Source of the DNA: Microbacterium sp. 3J1
GTDB taxonomy: Bacteria > Actinomycetota > Actinomycetes > Actinomycetales > Microbacteriaceae
Direction: 5' to 3'
Length of the DNA: 64,000 nt
Assembly: GCF_001049495.1 (NCBI RefSeq)
Contig: NZ_CDWI01000009.1
Span: 62,001-126,000 of the forward strand
The notes under the pieces are model-generated. The model did no database searches and was not told where the DNA came from. It saw only the letters and a program-made list of their open reading frames with translations. A program made the position numbers and the translations under genes. Positions 1 through 8,122 of this stretch are shown piece by piece (positions within the stretch are counted from its first letter, which is position 1; each line of letters begins with the position of its first letter).

Positions 1-960
1 GCGCGCCCCGAGGGTGGGCGAGACGGTCAGCAGCGCCTCGTACAGCATCCGCAGCGCCGGCCAGTCCGTGCGCCCTGTGCGCCTCCGGTCGCAGTGCACG
101 GCCTGGATCGCCGCCTCCAGCTGGAACCTCCCCGGCGCATCGATCGGCCGGGCTCGCCGCAGATACGCCTCGCCCTCGGCGATCAGCGCTGCGTCCCACT
201 GCGCCGGATCCTGTTCGTCGAGCGGCACGAACGCGCCGCGCCGTCGACGCGCGAGCGTCAGGGTCGTGAGCGCGGCGAGCCCCCACGCCTCCGGCTCGCC
301 ATCGAGCAGCCCCGCCAGAGTCACCGCGAGGTACTGGGCCTCCCCGGCGAGAGAGTCCGCGCCGCCACGCCAGCTCAGCGCCGCGCATCCGTACACCGCC
401 TCGAGCACCGCGGGCAGGCGCTCGGGCATCGCGCTGCGCGGGGGCACCGCGAACGGGATGCGGGCATCGCGGATGCGCCGCTTGGCCCGGACGAGCCGCT
501 GCGCCATGGCGGCGGGCGGCACCGCGAACGCACGGGCGACGTCGGCGGCCTCGAAGCCGAGGACGGTCTGCAGCATGAGAGGCGCGCGCACGGACGGATC
601 GATCGCCGGGTGCGCGCACACGAACAGCAGCTCCAGCCGCTTGTCACCGATCGCGAACGGGTCGTGGTCGGCGAGCGGATCGTCGCTCGCGCTGTCGTCG
701 TCGAGAGGGGCGGATGCTCGCATCGCGGCCGACTTCCAGACGTCGCGCAGCCGGTTCCTCGCCACGGTCAGCACCCACCCTTCCGGATTCGACGGCACAC
801 CGTCGTCTGGCCAGCGGCGCAGCGCCTCCTCGAAGGCGCCGGAGAGAGAGTCCTCCGCCAGCGCGATGTCGCCGGTCCGCGCCGCGAGAAGCGACAGCAG
901 TCGGCCATAGGAGGCCCGCGCCGCGCGCTCGGCGGCGGCCCGGGCCTCCTCCGAGCTCAT
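1..960 (-). CDS. ECF sigma factor, ECF42/SigJ-like (3' end outside window)
   Basis: RNA polymerase sigma factor of the extracytoplasmic-function type. Translation from the ATG at 960 gives at least 320 residues running off the left edge. The N-terminal part shows the sigma-2 region (AEDSLSGAFEEALRRWP, then NPEGWVLTVARNRLRD) and a sigma-4 helix-turn-helix around residues 125-165 (LGFEAADVARAFAVP...MAQRLVRAKRRIR). A long C-terminal extension follows (LPAVLEAVYGCAA..., ...LARRRRGAFVPLDEQDPAQWD), as in the DUF6596/ECF42 group. The start overlaps the stop of the DGPF gene by 4 bp (ATGA), so the two are translationally coupled. ECF42 factors are known to pair with DGPF proteins rather than classical anti-sigma factors. 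The target promoters cannot be read here. Confidence 0.9.
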   Translation of the reverse strand, partial: MSSEEARAAAERAARASYGRLLSLLAARTGDIALAEDSLSGAFEEALRRWPDDGVPSNPEGWVLTVARNRLRDVWKSAAMRASAPLDDDSASDDPLADHDPFAIGDKRLELLFVCAHPAIDPSVRAPLMLQTVLGFEAADVARAFAVPPAAMAQRLVRAKRRIRDARIPFAVPPRSAMPERLPAVLEAVYGCAALSWRGGADSLAGEAQYLAVTLAGLLDGEPEAWGLAALTTLTLARRRRGAFVPLDEQDPAQWDAALIAEGEAYLRRARPIDAPGRFQLEAAIQAVHCDRRRTGRTDWPALRMLYEALLTVSPTLGAR

Positions 961-1334
961 CGGTTCGGCGTCCAGACGCCGTCGACCGTGTGCACGGCTC
1001 CGGGTCGCACCTCGACGGCGCCCCAGAACGCGGGCGGAGCCTGACGGGCGTAACCGATCGCCGCGTCGAGGTCGGGAACGTCGATGACGACCGTGCCGCC
1101 GAGCTGCTCCTTCGTGTCGGCGAACGGACCGTCCTGCACCTGCAGCGAGCCCTCGCGCACCCGCACGGTCGTGCTGACCGCGGACGGCTGCAGCACCTCG
1201 CCGGAGATCAGCACCCCCGCGGAGTGCAGCGTGGCGGCGTAGCTCGCGAAAGCGGCCTGTCCTTCTTCGAGCGCCTCGGCGCCCAGGGCCTCGGCATCCA
1301 TCTCGGGGTAGTGCAACAGCAGTGTGTAACGCAT
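957..1334 (-). CDS. YCII-related DGPF-domain protein
   Basis: A 125-residue protein beginning MRYTLLLHYPEMD and containing the DGPFADTKEQLGG signature near residue 70 that names the DGPF/YCII-like family. It is a small dimeric ferredoxin-like alpha/beta fold, usually cytoplasmic. The start was chosen at 1334 because AGGAAG lies just upstream and the family begins at this point; an upstream extension to 1424 has no homology-like sequence. Its stop overlaps the start of the ECF sigma gene by 4 bp. In the ECF42 group the DGPF gene is normally adjacent and is thought to belong to the sigma regulon; the molecular role of the protein is not established. Confidence 0.9.
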   Translation of the reverse strand: MRYTLLLHYPEMDAEALGAEALEEGQAAFASYAATLHSAGVLISGEVLQPSAVSTTVRVREGSLQVQDGPFADTKEQLGGTVVIDVPDLDAAIGYARQAPPAFWGAVEVRPGAVHTVDGVWTPNR

Positions 1335-1432
1335 GGTGTCTTCCTCACTGTCAGCGGTCAGCGTACAGAGGGATGACGATCGAGCCGAGGGCTGATCGAC
1401 ACATCGCGAACTCCCACCCCACACTCAGCCTT

Positions 1433-1446
1433 AACGATATATCGTT
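1433..1446. promoter_or_regulatory. Palindromic operator AACGATATATCGTT, likely PadR site
   Basis: A perfect 14-bp palindrome 32 bp before the PadR start codon. AT-rich ATAT-centred palindromes upstream of padR genes are typical autoregulatory sites, so this is probably where the downstream regulator binds. It also lies upstream of the divergent DGPF/sigma operon and could affect both. Confidence 0.6.
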
Positions 1447-1477
1447 GACTATCGCTCACCACTCCAGGGAGGACACC

Positions 1478-2077
1478 ATGGACAACGCATTCCCCTCGAA
1501 CCCCTTCGGCGGATCCGGCTTCGGTTCAGGCTCCGGAGGCCCCGCATCCATGATCTTCGACGCCATGGATCAGCTGCGCAAGAGCTTCGAGAAGTCGTTC
1601 GAGCAGCGGCCCAGCGGCGGCTCGCGCATGGCGAAGGGCGACGTCCGCACCGCGGTGCTGTCGCTGCTCGCCGAGAGGCCCATGCACGGCTACCAGATCA
1701 TCTCCGAGATCGCCGAGCGCAGCGGCGGAACGTGGAAGCCCAGCGCCGGCTCCGTGTACCCGACCCTGCAGCTGCTCGCCGACGAGGGTCTCATCGAGGC
1801 CGAAGAGCAGAACGGTCGCAAGACCTACTCGCTCACAGAGGCCGGTCGGGCCGTCGCCGCCGAGCACACCGAGAACCCCGCGCCGTGGGAGTCTCAGAGC
1901 AGGGGCGACGGGACGCACGACAACCCCCGCTTCAGCGCGCTCCCCAAGGCCGGTGTCGACCTCGCGGCCGCGGCCGCACAGGTCGGACGCAGCGGCAGCG
2001 AGGAGCAGGTGAAGCAGGCGGTCGAGATCCTCGACGAGGCCCGCCGTAGGCTGTACACGATCCTCGCTCAGGACTGA
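1478..2077 (+). CDS. PadR family transcriptional regulator
   Basis: A 199-residue regulator. A Gly/Ser/Phe-rich N-terminus (about 45 residues) precedes a PadR winged helix at about residues 48-125 (GDVRTAVLSLLAERPMHGYQ, then GSVYPTLQLLADEGLI and GRKTYSLTEAGR). A C-terminal dimerisation helix ends in VEILDEARRRLYTIL. The start at 1478 follows GGGAGG with suitable spacing. A perfect palindrome lies 32 bp upstream, consistent with autorepression. It ends 23 bp before the ABC1-kinase gene, so both are probably one transcript. The ligand is unknown. Confidence 0.93.
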   Translation: MDNAFPSNPFGGSGFGSGSGGPASMIFDAMDQLRKSFEKSFEQRPSGGSRMAKGDVRTAVLSLLAERPMHGYQIISEIAERSGGTWKPSAGSVYPTLQLLADEGLIEAEEQNGRKTYSLTEAGRAVAAEHTENPAPWESQSRGDGTHDNPRFSALPKAGVDLAAAAAQVGRSGSEEQVKQAVEILDEARRRLYTILAQD

Positions 2078-2100
2078 TCTCCCCGACACAAGGAGAATCG

Positions 2101-3831
2101 ATGACGGATGCCGCGGCGCAGGGCGCCCATCGCGCCCGATACCGCCGCATCCTGTCGTTCGCGGCACGCGAGTTCATCAAGATCTGGTGGTTCGAACTCG
2201 TCCTGCCGCGGTTCGGCCTGACCTCGATCTCGGAGCGCACGCGCGGACCGCGGATGCAGCGGTTCGCGCGGCGCTTCCATGTGCTCGCCGTCGAACTCGG
2301 CGGCCTCATGATCAAGGTCGGCCAGTTCATGTCGTCGCGCCTCGACGTGCTGCCGCCCGAGATCACGAAAGAACTCGAGGGCCTGCAGGACGAGGTGCCG
2401 GCCGTGCCCTTCGCCGACATCCGCGCTGTCGCCGAGGCCGAGCTCGGCCACCCGCTCTCCCAGGTCTACGCGTGGTTCGACGAGACGCCGGTCGCCGCAG
2501 CATCCCTCGGTCAGGCGCATCGCGCCCGTCTCGCCAAGACGGATGCCGCGGACACCGGCCTCGACAACGTGATCGTGAAGGTGCAGCGGCCCGGCATCGA
2601 CGGGATCGTCGCGGTCGACCTCGCCGCCCTCCGCCGCGTCGCCCGCTGGGCGATGCGCGTTCGGTTGGTGGCCGACCGCGTCGACGCCCCCGCCCTCGTC
2701 GAGGAGTTCGCGGTGACGAGCTTCGAGGAGATCGACTACCTGCACGAAGCCGCGAGCGCGGAGCGCTTCCGCGAGAACTTCGCCGACGACGACCGCGTCG
2801 ACACCCCCGAGATCGTCTGGGAGCGCTCGACCCGCCGCGTACTCACGCTGTCGGACGTCACGGCGATCAAGATCAACGACACAGATGCTCTGTGGGCCGC
2901 CGGGATAGACCCGGCCGAGGTCGCCGATGTGTTCGCCGAGGTCATGTTCGACCAGGTGTTCACGCACAGCTTCGTGCACGCGGATCCGCACCCGGGCAAC
3001 ATCTTCGTGACGCCGATCCCTTCGACGGGCTCAGGGGCCCAGGGGGTGGGCTCAGGGACCCAGGGGGTGGGCCGGAACTTCCGCCTGACGTTCATCGACT
3101 TCGGCATGATGGCGGAGGTCCCCGACAACCTCCGCGACGGCCTCCGCATGCTGCTGATCGCGGTCACCGCGCGTGACAGCCGCGGGCTGGTGCGGGCGGC
3201 GCAGGAGATCGGCGTGCTCCTGCCGTCGGCCGACACCGCCGAGCTCGAACGCGCGCTCTCGACGCTGTTCTCCCGCTTCGGGGGTATGGGATTCGCCGAG
3301 CTCGCGAAGGTCGATCCCCGGGAGTTCACCGACTTCGCCGACGAGTTCGGCGACATGGTGCGGTCGCTTCCGCTGCAGCTGCCCGAGAACATGCTGCTGC
3401 TGATCCGCGCGGTGTCGCTGACCTCGGGAATGTGCAGCAGCCTCGACCCGACCTTCAACGTGTGGGATGCCGCCGAGCCCTACGCCGGCCGCCTGCTGCG
3501 CGACGAGTCGGGCAACCTCATGCAGGACATGGCGCAGCAGGCCATGGAGACCGCGGCGGTCACCTACCGGCTGCCGAAGCGGATCGACGCCATCATCACC
3601 CGCGTCGACGACGGCAACGTCACGTTCGACACCTCGCGTCTCGAGCGCCGCCTCGACAGGCTCGAGGGCATCGCCCGCCGCATCGGCTCGGGCGTGCTGT
3701 TCGCCGCGATGCTCGTCGGTGGCGCACTGCTCATGCCGACGATCCCGCCGCTCGGCATCACGCTCCTGTGCGTCTCGGTGCTGCCCCTTCTGCATTCGGT
3801 GTTCGCGGGCATCGGCCGCCGCCTGCGCTAG
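2101..3831 (+). CDS. ABC1/UbiB family atypical kinase-like protein
   Basis: A 576-residue member of the ABC1 (AarF/UbiB/ADCK) family. It shows the diagnostic KVGQFMSSRLDVLPPEI motif near residues 75-91 (KxGQ motif), an Ala-rich loop (VAAASLGQAHRA), HADPHPGNIF and DFGMM of the kinase-like fold. Two hydrophobic C-terminal segments (VLFAAMLVGGALLMPTIPPLGITLL...) are likely membrane anchors. Family members are ATPases linked to isoprenoid-lipid and quinone metabolism; the substrate in this organism is not known. Between HPGNIFVTP and FRLTFIDFG there is an unusual insert with two Gly-Ser-Gly-x-Gln-Gly-Val units, encoded by a directly repeated sequence (see the separate repeat entry). It follows padR closely and is probably under its control. 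Confidence 0.9.
   Translation: MTDAAAQGAHRARYRRILSFAAREFIKIWWFELVLPRFGLTSISERTRGPRMQRFARRFHVLAVELGGLMIKVGQFMSSRLDVLPPEITKELEGLQDEVPAVPFADIRAVAEAELGHPLSQVYAWFDETPVAAASLGQAHRARLAKTDAADTGLDNVIVKVQRPGIDGIVAVDLAALRRVARWAMRVRLVADRVDAPALVEEFAVTSFEEIDYLHEAASAERFRENFADDDRVDTPEIVWERSTRRVLTLSDVTAIKINDTDALWAAGIDPAEVADVFAEVMFDQVFTHSFVHADPHPGNIFVTPIPSTGSGAQGVGSGTQGVGRNFRLTFIDFGMMAEVPDNLRDGLRMLLIAVTARDSRGLVRAAQEIGVLLPSADTAELERALSTLFSRFGGMGFAELAKVDPREFTDFADEFGDMVRSLPLQLPENMLLLIRAVSLTSGMCSSLDPTFNVWDAAEPYAGRLLRDESGNLMQDMAQQAMETAAVTYRLPKRIDAIITRVDDGNVTFDTSRLERRLDRLEGIARRIGSGVLFAAMLVGGALLMPTIPPLGITLLCVSVLPLLHSVFAGIGRRLR
3021..3072 (+). repeat. In-frame direct repeat inside the ABC1 gene
   Basis: The sequence TTCGACGGGCTCAGGGGCC is followed by CAGGGGGTGGGCTCAGGGACC and then CAGGGGGTGGG, so a unit of about 21 bp is present twice, in frame. 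It encodes the SGAQGVGSGTQGVG loop between the two catalytic motifs. The core GGCTCAGGGACC recurs in the helicase gene (27551-27577) and in a shortened form in the ArsR gene (14628-14642). Confidence 0.8.
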
Positions 3832-3845
3832 CGCGAGAGCCCCCG

Positions 3846-3937
3846 GCGGCCCGGCCGCAGAATGCCGGCGGCCCGGCCGCAGAATGCCGGCGACCCGGCT
3901 GCAGAATGCCGGCGACCCGGCTGCAGAATGCCGGCAT
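3846..3937. repeat. 22-bp tandem repeat, four copies
   Basis: GCAGAATGCCGGC occurs at 3857, 3879, 3901 and 3923, exactly 22 bp apart. Copies 1-2 have GGCCCGGCC and copies 3-4 GACCCGGCT between the conserved blocks. The array fills the gap between the ABC1 gene and the BCCT transporter and ends just before the transporter ribosome binding site. There is no spacer sequence between units, so it is not a CRISPR. Role unknown. Confidence 0.9.
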
Positions 3938-3953
3938 GGGAGAATGGCTTCTC

Positions 3954-5996
3954 ATGGATACTCCCGACGAGAAGCGCAGACCTCGGACCGACGTCCATCC
4001 CACCTCCACCGCAGCGATCCGGCAGGCCGCGAAGGCGTCGGAGGCGGCACGCAAGATCGTCCGTGACTTCACGAAGGTCCCGCCGCGCAGCGTGCATCCG
4101 GCCCTGGTCCCTGGCGTCTCGGTCGAGGAGACCGGACGCACGTACCGCACCGATCCGCTCGTCTTCGGCATCGCCGTGACGCTCACCATCGCGTTCATCG
4201 CGTGGGGCGTCTTCGCGGGCGACAACCTCTCGGGCACGACGTCGGCCGTCCTCGCCTGGGTCGTGGAGTACTTCGGCTTCTTCTTCACGACGATCGCCAC
4301 CGTCATCCTCGCCTTCATGCTGTTCATCGGCTTCAGCCGCTACGGACGCATCCCCCTCGGCCGCGACGACGAGGAGCCCGAGTTCTCGATGTTCTCGTGG
4401 ATCTCGATGCTCTTCGCCGCGGGTATGGGCATCGGTCTCGTCTTCTGGGGTGCCGCCGAGCCGCTCACCTTCTTCGAGAGCCCGCCGCCGGGCACGGTCG
4501 AGGCGAACACCCTCGAGGCCATGCACACCGCACAGGCCCAGGTGCTCTATCACTGGGGCCCGCAGGCGTGGGCGTTCTACGCGCTGGTGGGCGGCGCGAT
4601 CGCCTACGGCGCGTTCCGTCGTGGCCGCACCCCGCTGATCTCGTCGATCTTCGCGCCGCTTCTGGGTGAGGGCCGCACGACCGGACCCCTCGGCCGCACG
4701 ATCGACATCTTCTCGATCATCGTCACCCTCTTCGGCACCGCCGCCTCCCTCGGACTCGGGGCCCTGCAGATCGGCCACGGGGTCGAGATCGTCAGCGGCA
4801 TCGGCGAACTCGGCAACGGCATCCTCATCGCCGCGATCGCCGTGCTCACCGCATGCTTCATCGCGTCGGCCGTGTCGGGCGTCTCGAAGGGCATCCGGGC
4901 GCTGTCGAACATCAACGCGGTCGTCGCCCTGCTGCTCGCGTTCTTCGTGTTCTTCGTGGGCCCGACGCTGCTGATCCTCAACGTCATCCCCTCGGTCGCC
5001 GTGCAGTTCCTCGGCGACCTGCCGCAGATGGTGGCGCGCTCCGCCTCGCAGGGCGATGAGGCCCAGATGTTCCTGTCGAGCTGGACCATCTTCTACTGGG
5101 CGTGGTGGATCTCCTGGTCGCCGTTCGTCGGCATGTTCATCGCGAAGATCTCGCGCGGCCGCACGCTGCGCCAGTTCGTGTCGGTCGTCATCGTCGTGCC
5201 CGCGGTCATCTCGCTGATCTGGTTCGCGATCTTCGGCACGACGGCGATCCACCAGCAGATGGAGGGCGCGGACCTGACCGTCGATCCGCCGGAGGAGGTG
5301 CTGTTCGGCGTGCTCGGCAACCTGCCGTTCCCGCTCGTCACCAGCATCGTGCTGATCCTGCTGATCTCGATCTTCTTCGTCACCGGCGCCGACTCCGCAT
5401 CTCTCGTGATGGGAACCCTTTCGCAGCAGGGGCGCCCGGAGCCGTCGCGCTGGGTCGCGGTCGTCTGGGGTGTCCTGGTCGGGGTGATCGCCGCCGTGCT
5501 GCTGGTCACGGGCGAAGAGGGGGCGGGGCTGCGCTCGCTGCAGAACGTCACCATCATCGCCGCCCTGCCGTTCGCGGTGATCATGGCGTTCATGATGGTG
5601 GCGTTCATGAAGGATCTGAGGCGGGATCCCATGATCCTCCGCGACCGCTATGCCCGCATGGCCGTGCGGCACAGCGTCATGGCAGGACTCGAGGAGTACG
5701 GCGACGACTTCGCGCTCGTGCCCGTCGAATACGACCATTCCGAAGACGACCTCGCCTGGATCGACGAAGCCGACGTCGACGACAGCCTCGCCGAGGTCTA
5801 TGCGACCGCAACCGAGGCGATCGACGTCATCCCTGATCCCGGGGCGGATGGGGCGGATGCCGCGGCCGGTGCCGGGGCCGGTGCGGCGGGTGTCGGTGCG
5901 GCGGGTGCCGGTGCCGGTGCGGCGGGTGCCGGTGCCGACGGATCGGATGCCGATCCCGGTGCGGACCCCGCTGGTCTCGCCGAGCGCCCGTCCTGA
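3954..5996 (+). CDS. BCCT family betaine/choline/carnitine-type transporter
   Basis: A 680-residue secondary transporter with about 12 membrane segments, probably taking up glycine betaine or a related quaternary amine as an osmoprotectant with Na+. Visible family marks are FAAGMGIGLVFWGAAEPL (the GMGIG stretch is typical of betaine carriers), the aromatic WAWWISWSPFVGMF signature and ISRGRTLRQF. The N-terminal 60 residues and the C-terminus are cytoplasmic. The tail (EYDHSEDDLAWIDEADVDD) is acidic and ends in a Gly-Ala repeat of about 35 residues, much longer than usual. The start was placed at 3954 because GGGAGA sits 10 bp upstream; an ATG at 3936 in the same frame has no such site. Confidence 0.92.
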   Translation: MDTPDEKRRPRTDVHPTSTAAIRQAAKASEAARKIVRDFTKVPPRSVHPALVPGVSVEETGRTYRTDPLVFGIAVTLTIAFIAWGVFAGDNLSGTTSAVLAWVVEYFGFFFTTIATVILAFMLFIGFSRYGRIPLGRDDEEPEFSMFSWISMLFAAGMGIGLVFWGAAEPLTFFESPPPGTVEANTLEAMHTAQAQVLYHWGPQAWAFYALVGGAIAYGAFRRGRTPLISSIFAPLLGEGRTTGPLGRTIDIFSIIVTLFGTAASLGLGALQIGHGVEIVSGIGELGNGILIAAIAVLTACFIASAVSGVSKGIRALSNINAVVALLLAFFVFFVGPTLLILNVIPSVAVQFLGDLPQMVARSASQGDEAQMFLSSWTIFYWAWWISWSPFVGMFIAKISRGRTLRQFVSVVIVVPAVISLIWFAIFGTTAIHQQMEGADLTVDPPEEVLFGVLGNLPFPLVTSIVLILLISIFFVTGADSASLVMGTLSQQGRPEPSRWVAVVWGVLVGVIAAVLLVTGEEGAGLRSLQNVTIIAALPFAVIMAFMMVAFMKDLRRDPMILRDRYARMAVRHSVMAGLEEYGDDFALVPVEYDHSEDDLAWIDEADVDDSLAEVYATATEAIDVIPDPGADGADAAAGAGAGAAGVGAAGAGAGAAGAGADGSDADPGADPAGLAERPS

Positions 5997-6006
5997 TCCC
6001 CGGCGC

Positions 6007-6410
6007 GAGATCGCCTCGTTCGGGCCAGCGTCGCGATGCGGGGTCACTGGTGCATCCGAATCGGCCGTTTCCGATGCGGAACTGGCCCCGCACGGTAGTG
6101 ATGATGCGCAATTGACCCCGCGCGGGAGTCGGGGAGGGGGTGCGAGATCGCCTCGCTCGCGCCACCGTCGCGATGCGGGGCCATTCGTGCGTCCGAATCG
6201 GCCGTTTCCGATGCGAAACTGGCCCCGCACGGTAGTGATGATGCGCAATTGACCCCGCGCGGGAGTCGGGGTGGGGGTGCGAGATCGCCTCGTTCGGGCC
6301 AGCGTCGCGATGCGGGGTCACTATTGCATCCGAAACAGCCGTTTCCGATGCGAGATTGACCCCGCACGCGAATCCGGGTGCGGAATTGACCCCGCACGCG
6401 GGGAGGGGCA
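6007..6410. repeat. 137-bp tandem repeat array, about 2.8 copies
   Basis: GAGATCGCCTCG starts at 6007, 6144 and 6281, giving an exact 137-bp period; the last copy is shortened. Each unit carries a TGCGGGG(T/C)CA block, a block reading CGTTTCCGATGCG, and (T/C)TG(A/G)CCCCGC blocks of opposite orientation, so each copy can fold into hairpins. The 488-bp gap between the BCCT gene and the SDR/DUF2867 gene consists almost wholly of this array and a short-period repeat. No coding sequence is credible here. Confidence 0.9.
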
Positions 6411-6419
6411 GGCGAAGGG

Positions 6420-6488
6420 CTCAGACCGAACCGGCTCAGACCGAACCCGGTGGTCGAGACCGAACCGGCCGAGACCGAACCGGCTCAG
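6420..6488. repeat. Short-period repeat GACCGAACCGG
   Basis: GACCGAACC(C)GG occurs at 6424, 6439, 6458 and 6473, separated by 15, 19 and 15 bp. The last copy runs into the stop codon of the minus-strand SDR/DUF2867 gene (6485-6487). Confidence 0.75.
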
Positions 6489-8074
6489 GCCACGGCGGCA
6501 GCCGCGGGCGCCTCGCCCCGCACCTCGGCGGCAGCGGTGATCCGGGCGGCCATGCCGGCGAAGATGAACCCGTGGAACGGCAGCACGGCCAGCCAGTACA
6601 GCCGGCCGGCGAGTCCCCGCGGGAAGAACACGGCCCGCTGCTCATACCGGGCGCCGGATCCGTCGGGCACGGCCCGCAGCTCGAGCCACGCCTCGCCCGG
6701 CACCTTCATCTCGGCGCGCAGCCGCAGCAGCCCCCCGCTCGCGGACGAGGCCTCGGTCTCGCGGCCAGGTTCCTCGACGGCTTCCACGCGCCAGAAGTCG
6801 ATCGCATCCCCGACCCGCGCATCTGCCTTGCTCCGTCGCCCGCGACGCAGTCCCACGCCGCCCACGAGCCGGTCCATCCAGCCGCGGACGGCCCACAGGA
6901 ACGGCGACGAGTACCAGCCGTTCGACCCACCGATGCCGATGATGATGCGCCACAGCCCGTCGACCGACGCCTTCGACCGCAGGGTGCGAGCGTCGGTGAA
7001 CACCGTGCGCCCTGCCCAGTCCGGGTCGCTCGGCAGCGGGTCGCTCGGTGCTCCCGAGACCTCGGAATCCTGCCAGCTCGTCTCGATCGTGTCGGCGTCG
7101 ACCCGGCCGAGCGCCATCGCGACCGCGCGGCGATACGGGGTGAGCCCGCCGTCGGGCCGGGGGATCAGGTCGTCGATCGCGCGATCCTTGACGATGCACT
7201 CGTTCTGCAGCGACGCGACGAGCGGACGTGCGATCGATCGCGGCACGGGTGTCACGAGGTTGACCCAGTGCGATGCCAGGCCCGGCGTCAGCACCGGCAA
7301 CGCCGCGATGGCCCGCTGGGGGAGCCCGGCCTCGACCGCGTAGCCGTTCATCATCTGGCCGTACCGCAGCACGTCAGGACCCCCGATGTCGACGGCCCGG
7401 TTCACGTCGTCATCCAGGCGCGCCGCCCCGAGCAGGTAGTGGAGCACGTCGCGCACGGCGATCGGCTGGATGCGGTTGCGCACCCACTTCGGCGCCGGCA
7501 TGTACGGGAGCACGTCGGTGAGGTGCCGGATCATCTCGAACGACGCGGATCCCGATCCGATCACCACCCCGGCCTGCAGCACGAGCGTGGGTACGCCGGA
7601 GCGCAGGAAGATCTCTCCGACGTGCACGCGCGAGCGCAGGTGCGGCGACAGCGTCACGTCGTCGGGATGCAGGCCGCCGAGGTAGACGATGCGACGCACG
7701 CCGGCCTTCGCCGCGGCATCCGCCACCGTCTGCGCGGCCCGCTCGTCGCTCTCCTCGAAGCCCTTGCCGGCGGTCATCGAGTGGATGAGGTAGTAGACGA
7801 CGTCGACGTCGCGCATGGCCTCGGCGACGGCATCCGCATCGTCGGCTGACCCCTCGACGATCTCGCAGTCCGGTCCCCAGGGGAAGGATGCCGCGCGCGC
7901 CGCGTCGCGGGCGAGCACTCTCACGCGATACCCGCCGTTCAGGAGTCGGGGTGTCAGGCGACCGCCGATGTACCCGGTGGCGCCGAGCACCAGAGCGCGG
8001 GGAGAGGTTCCGTCGTCGCGGGGAATCGCGCGCAGCGTGTTTTCGAGGCCGGTGGGCTGGGTGAGCTCCGTCAT
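6485..8074 (-). CDS. NAD(P)-binding SDR-type protein with DUF2867 domain
   Basis: A 529-residue two-domain protein. The N-terminal half is an extended/atypical SDR Rossmann fold with the dinucleotide motif LVLGATGYIGGRLTPRLL at about residues 28-45, followed by DVDVVYYLIHSM and RRIVYLGGLHP. The C-terminal half (from about residue 340) resembles DUF2867 (SRPBCC-like), ending with PRGLAGRLYWLAVLPFHGFIFAGMAARI. Such proteins are usually annotated as NmrA-like or nucleoside-diphosphate-sugar epimerase-like oxidoreductases; no substrate is established. The canonical YxxxK pair is not evident. It stands alone on the minus strand, divergent from the CsbD region. Confidence 0.85.
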   Translation of the reverse strand: MTELTQPTGLENTLRAIPRDDGTSPRALVLGATGYIGGRLTPRLLNGGYRVRVLARDAARAASFPWGPDCEIVEGSADDADAVAEAMRDVDVVYYLIHSMTAGKGFEESDERAAQTVADAAAKAGVRRIVYLGGLHPDDVTLSPHLRSRVHVGEIFLRSGVPTLVLQAGVVIGSGSASFEMIRHLTDVLPYMPAPKWVRNRIQPIAVRDVLHYLLGAARLDDDVNRAVDIGGPDVLRYGQMMNGYAVEAGLPQRAIAALPVLTPGLASHWVNLVTPVPRSIARPLVASLQNECIVKDRAIDDLIPRPDGGLTPYRRAVAMALGRVDADTIETSWQDSEVSGAPSDPLPSDPDWAGRTVFTDARTLRSKASVDGLWRIIIGIGGSNGWYSSPFLWAVRGWMDRLVGGVGLRRGRRSKADARVGDAIDFWRVEAVEEPGRETEASSASGGLLRLRAEMKVPGEAWLELRAVPDGSGARYEQRAVFFPRGLAGRLYWLAVLPFHGFIFAGMAARITAAAEVRGEAPAAAAVA

Positions 8075-8122
8075 GTCTCGAGAGTAGGACCGAAGTCCGA
8101 CATTTCCCTAGGCTGGTATATG

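Noticed and set aside
3846..3937. Possible CRISPR array.
   Set aside because: Units are contiguous 22-bp tandem repeats without unique spacers, and no cas gene is nearby.
3828..6248. An 806-codon minus-strand frame across the BCCT gene and the 137-bp repeats.
   Set aside because: The plus-strand BCCT motifs are unambiguous. The frame merely stays open through repeats whose period is not a multiple of three.
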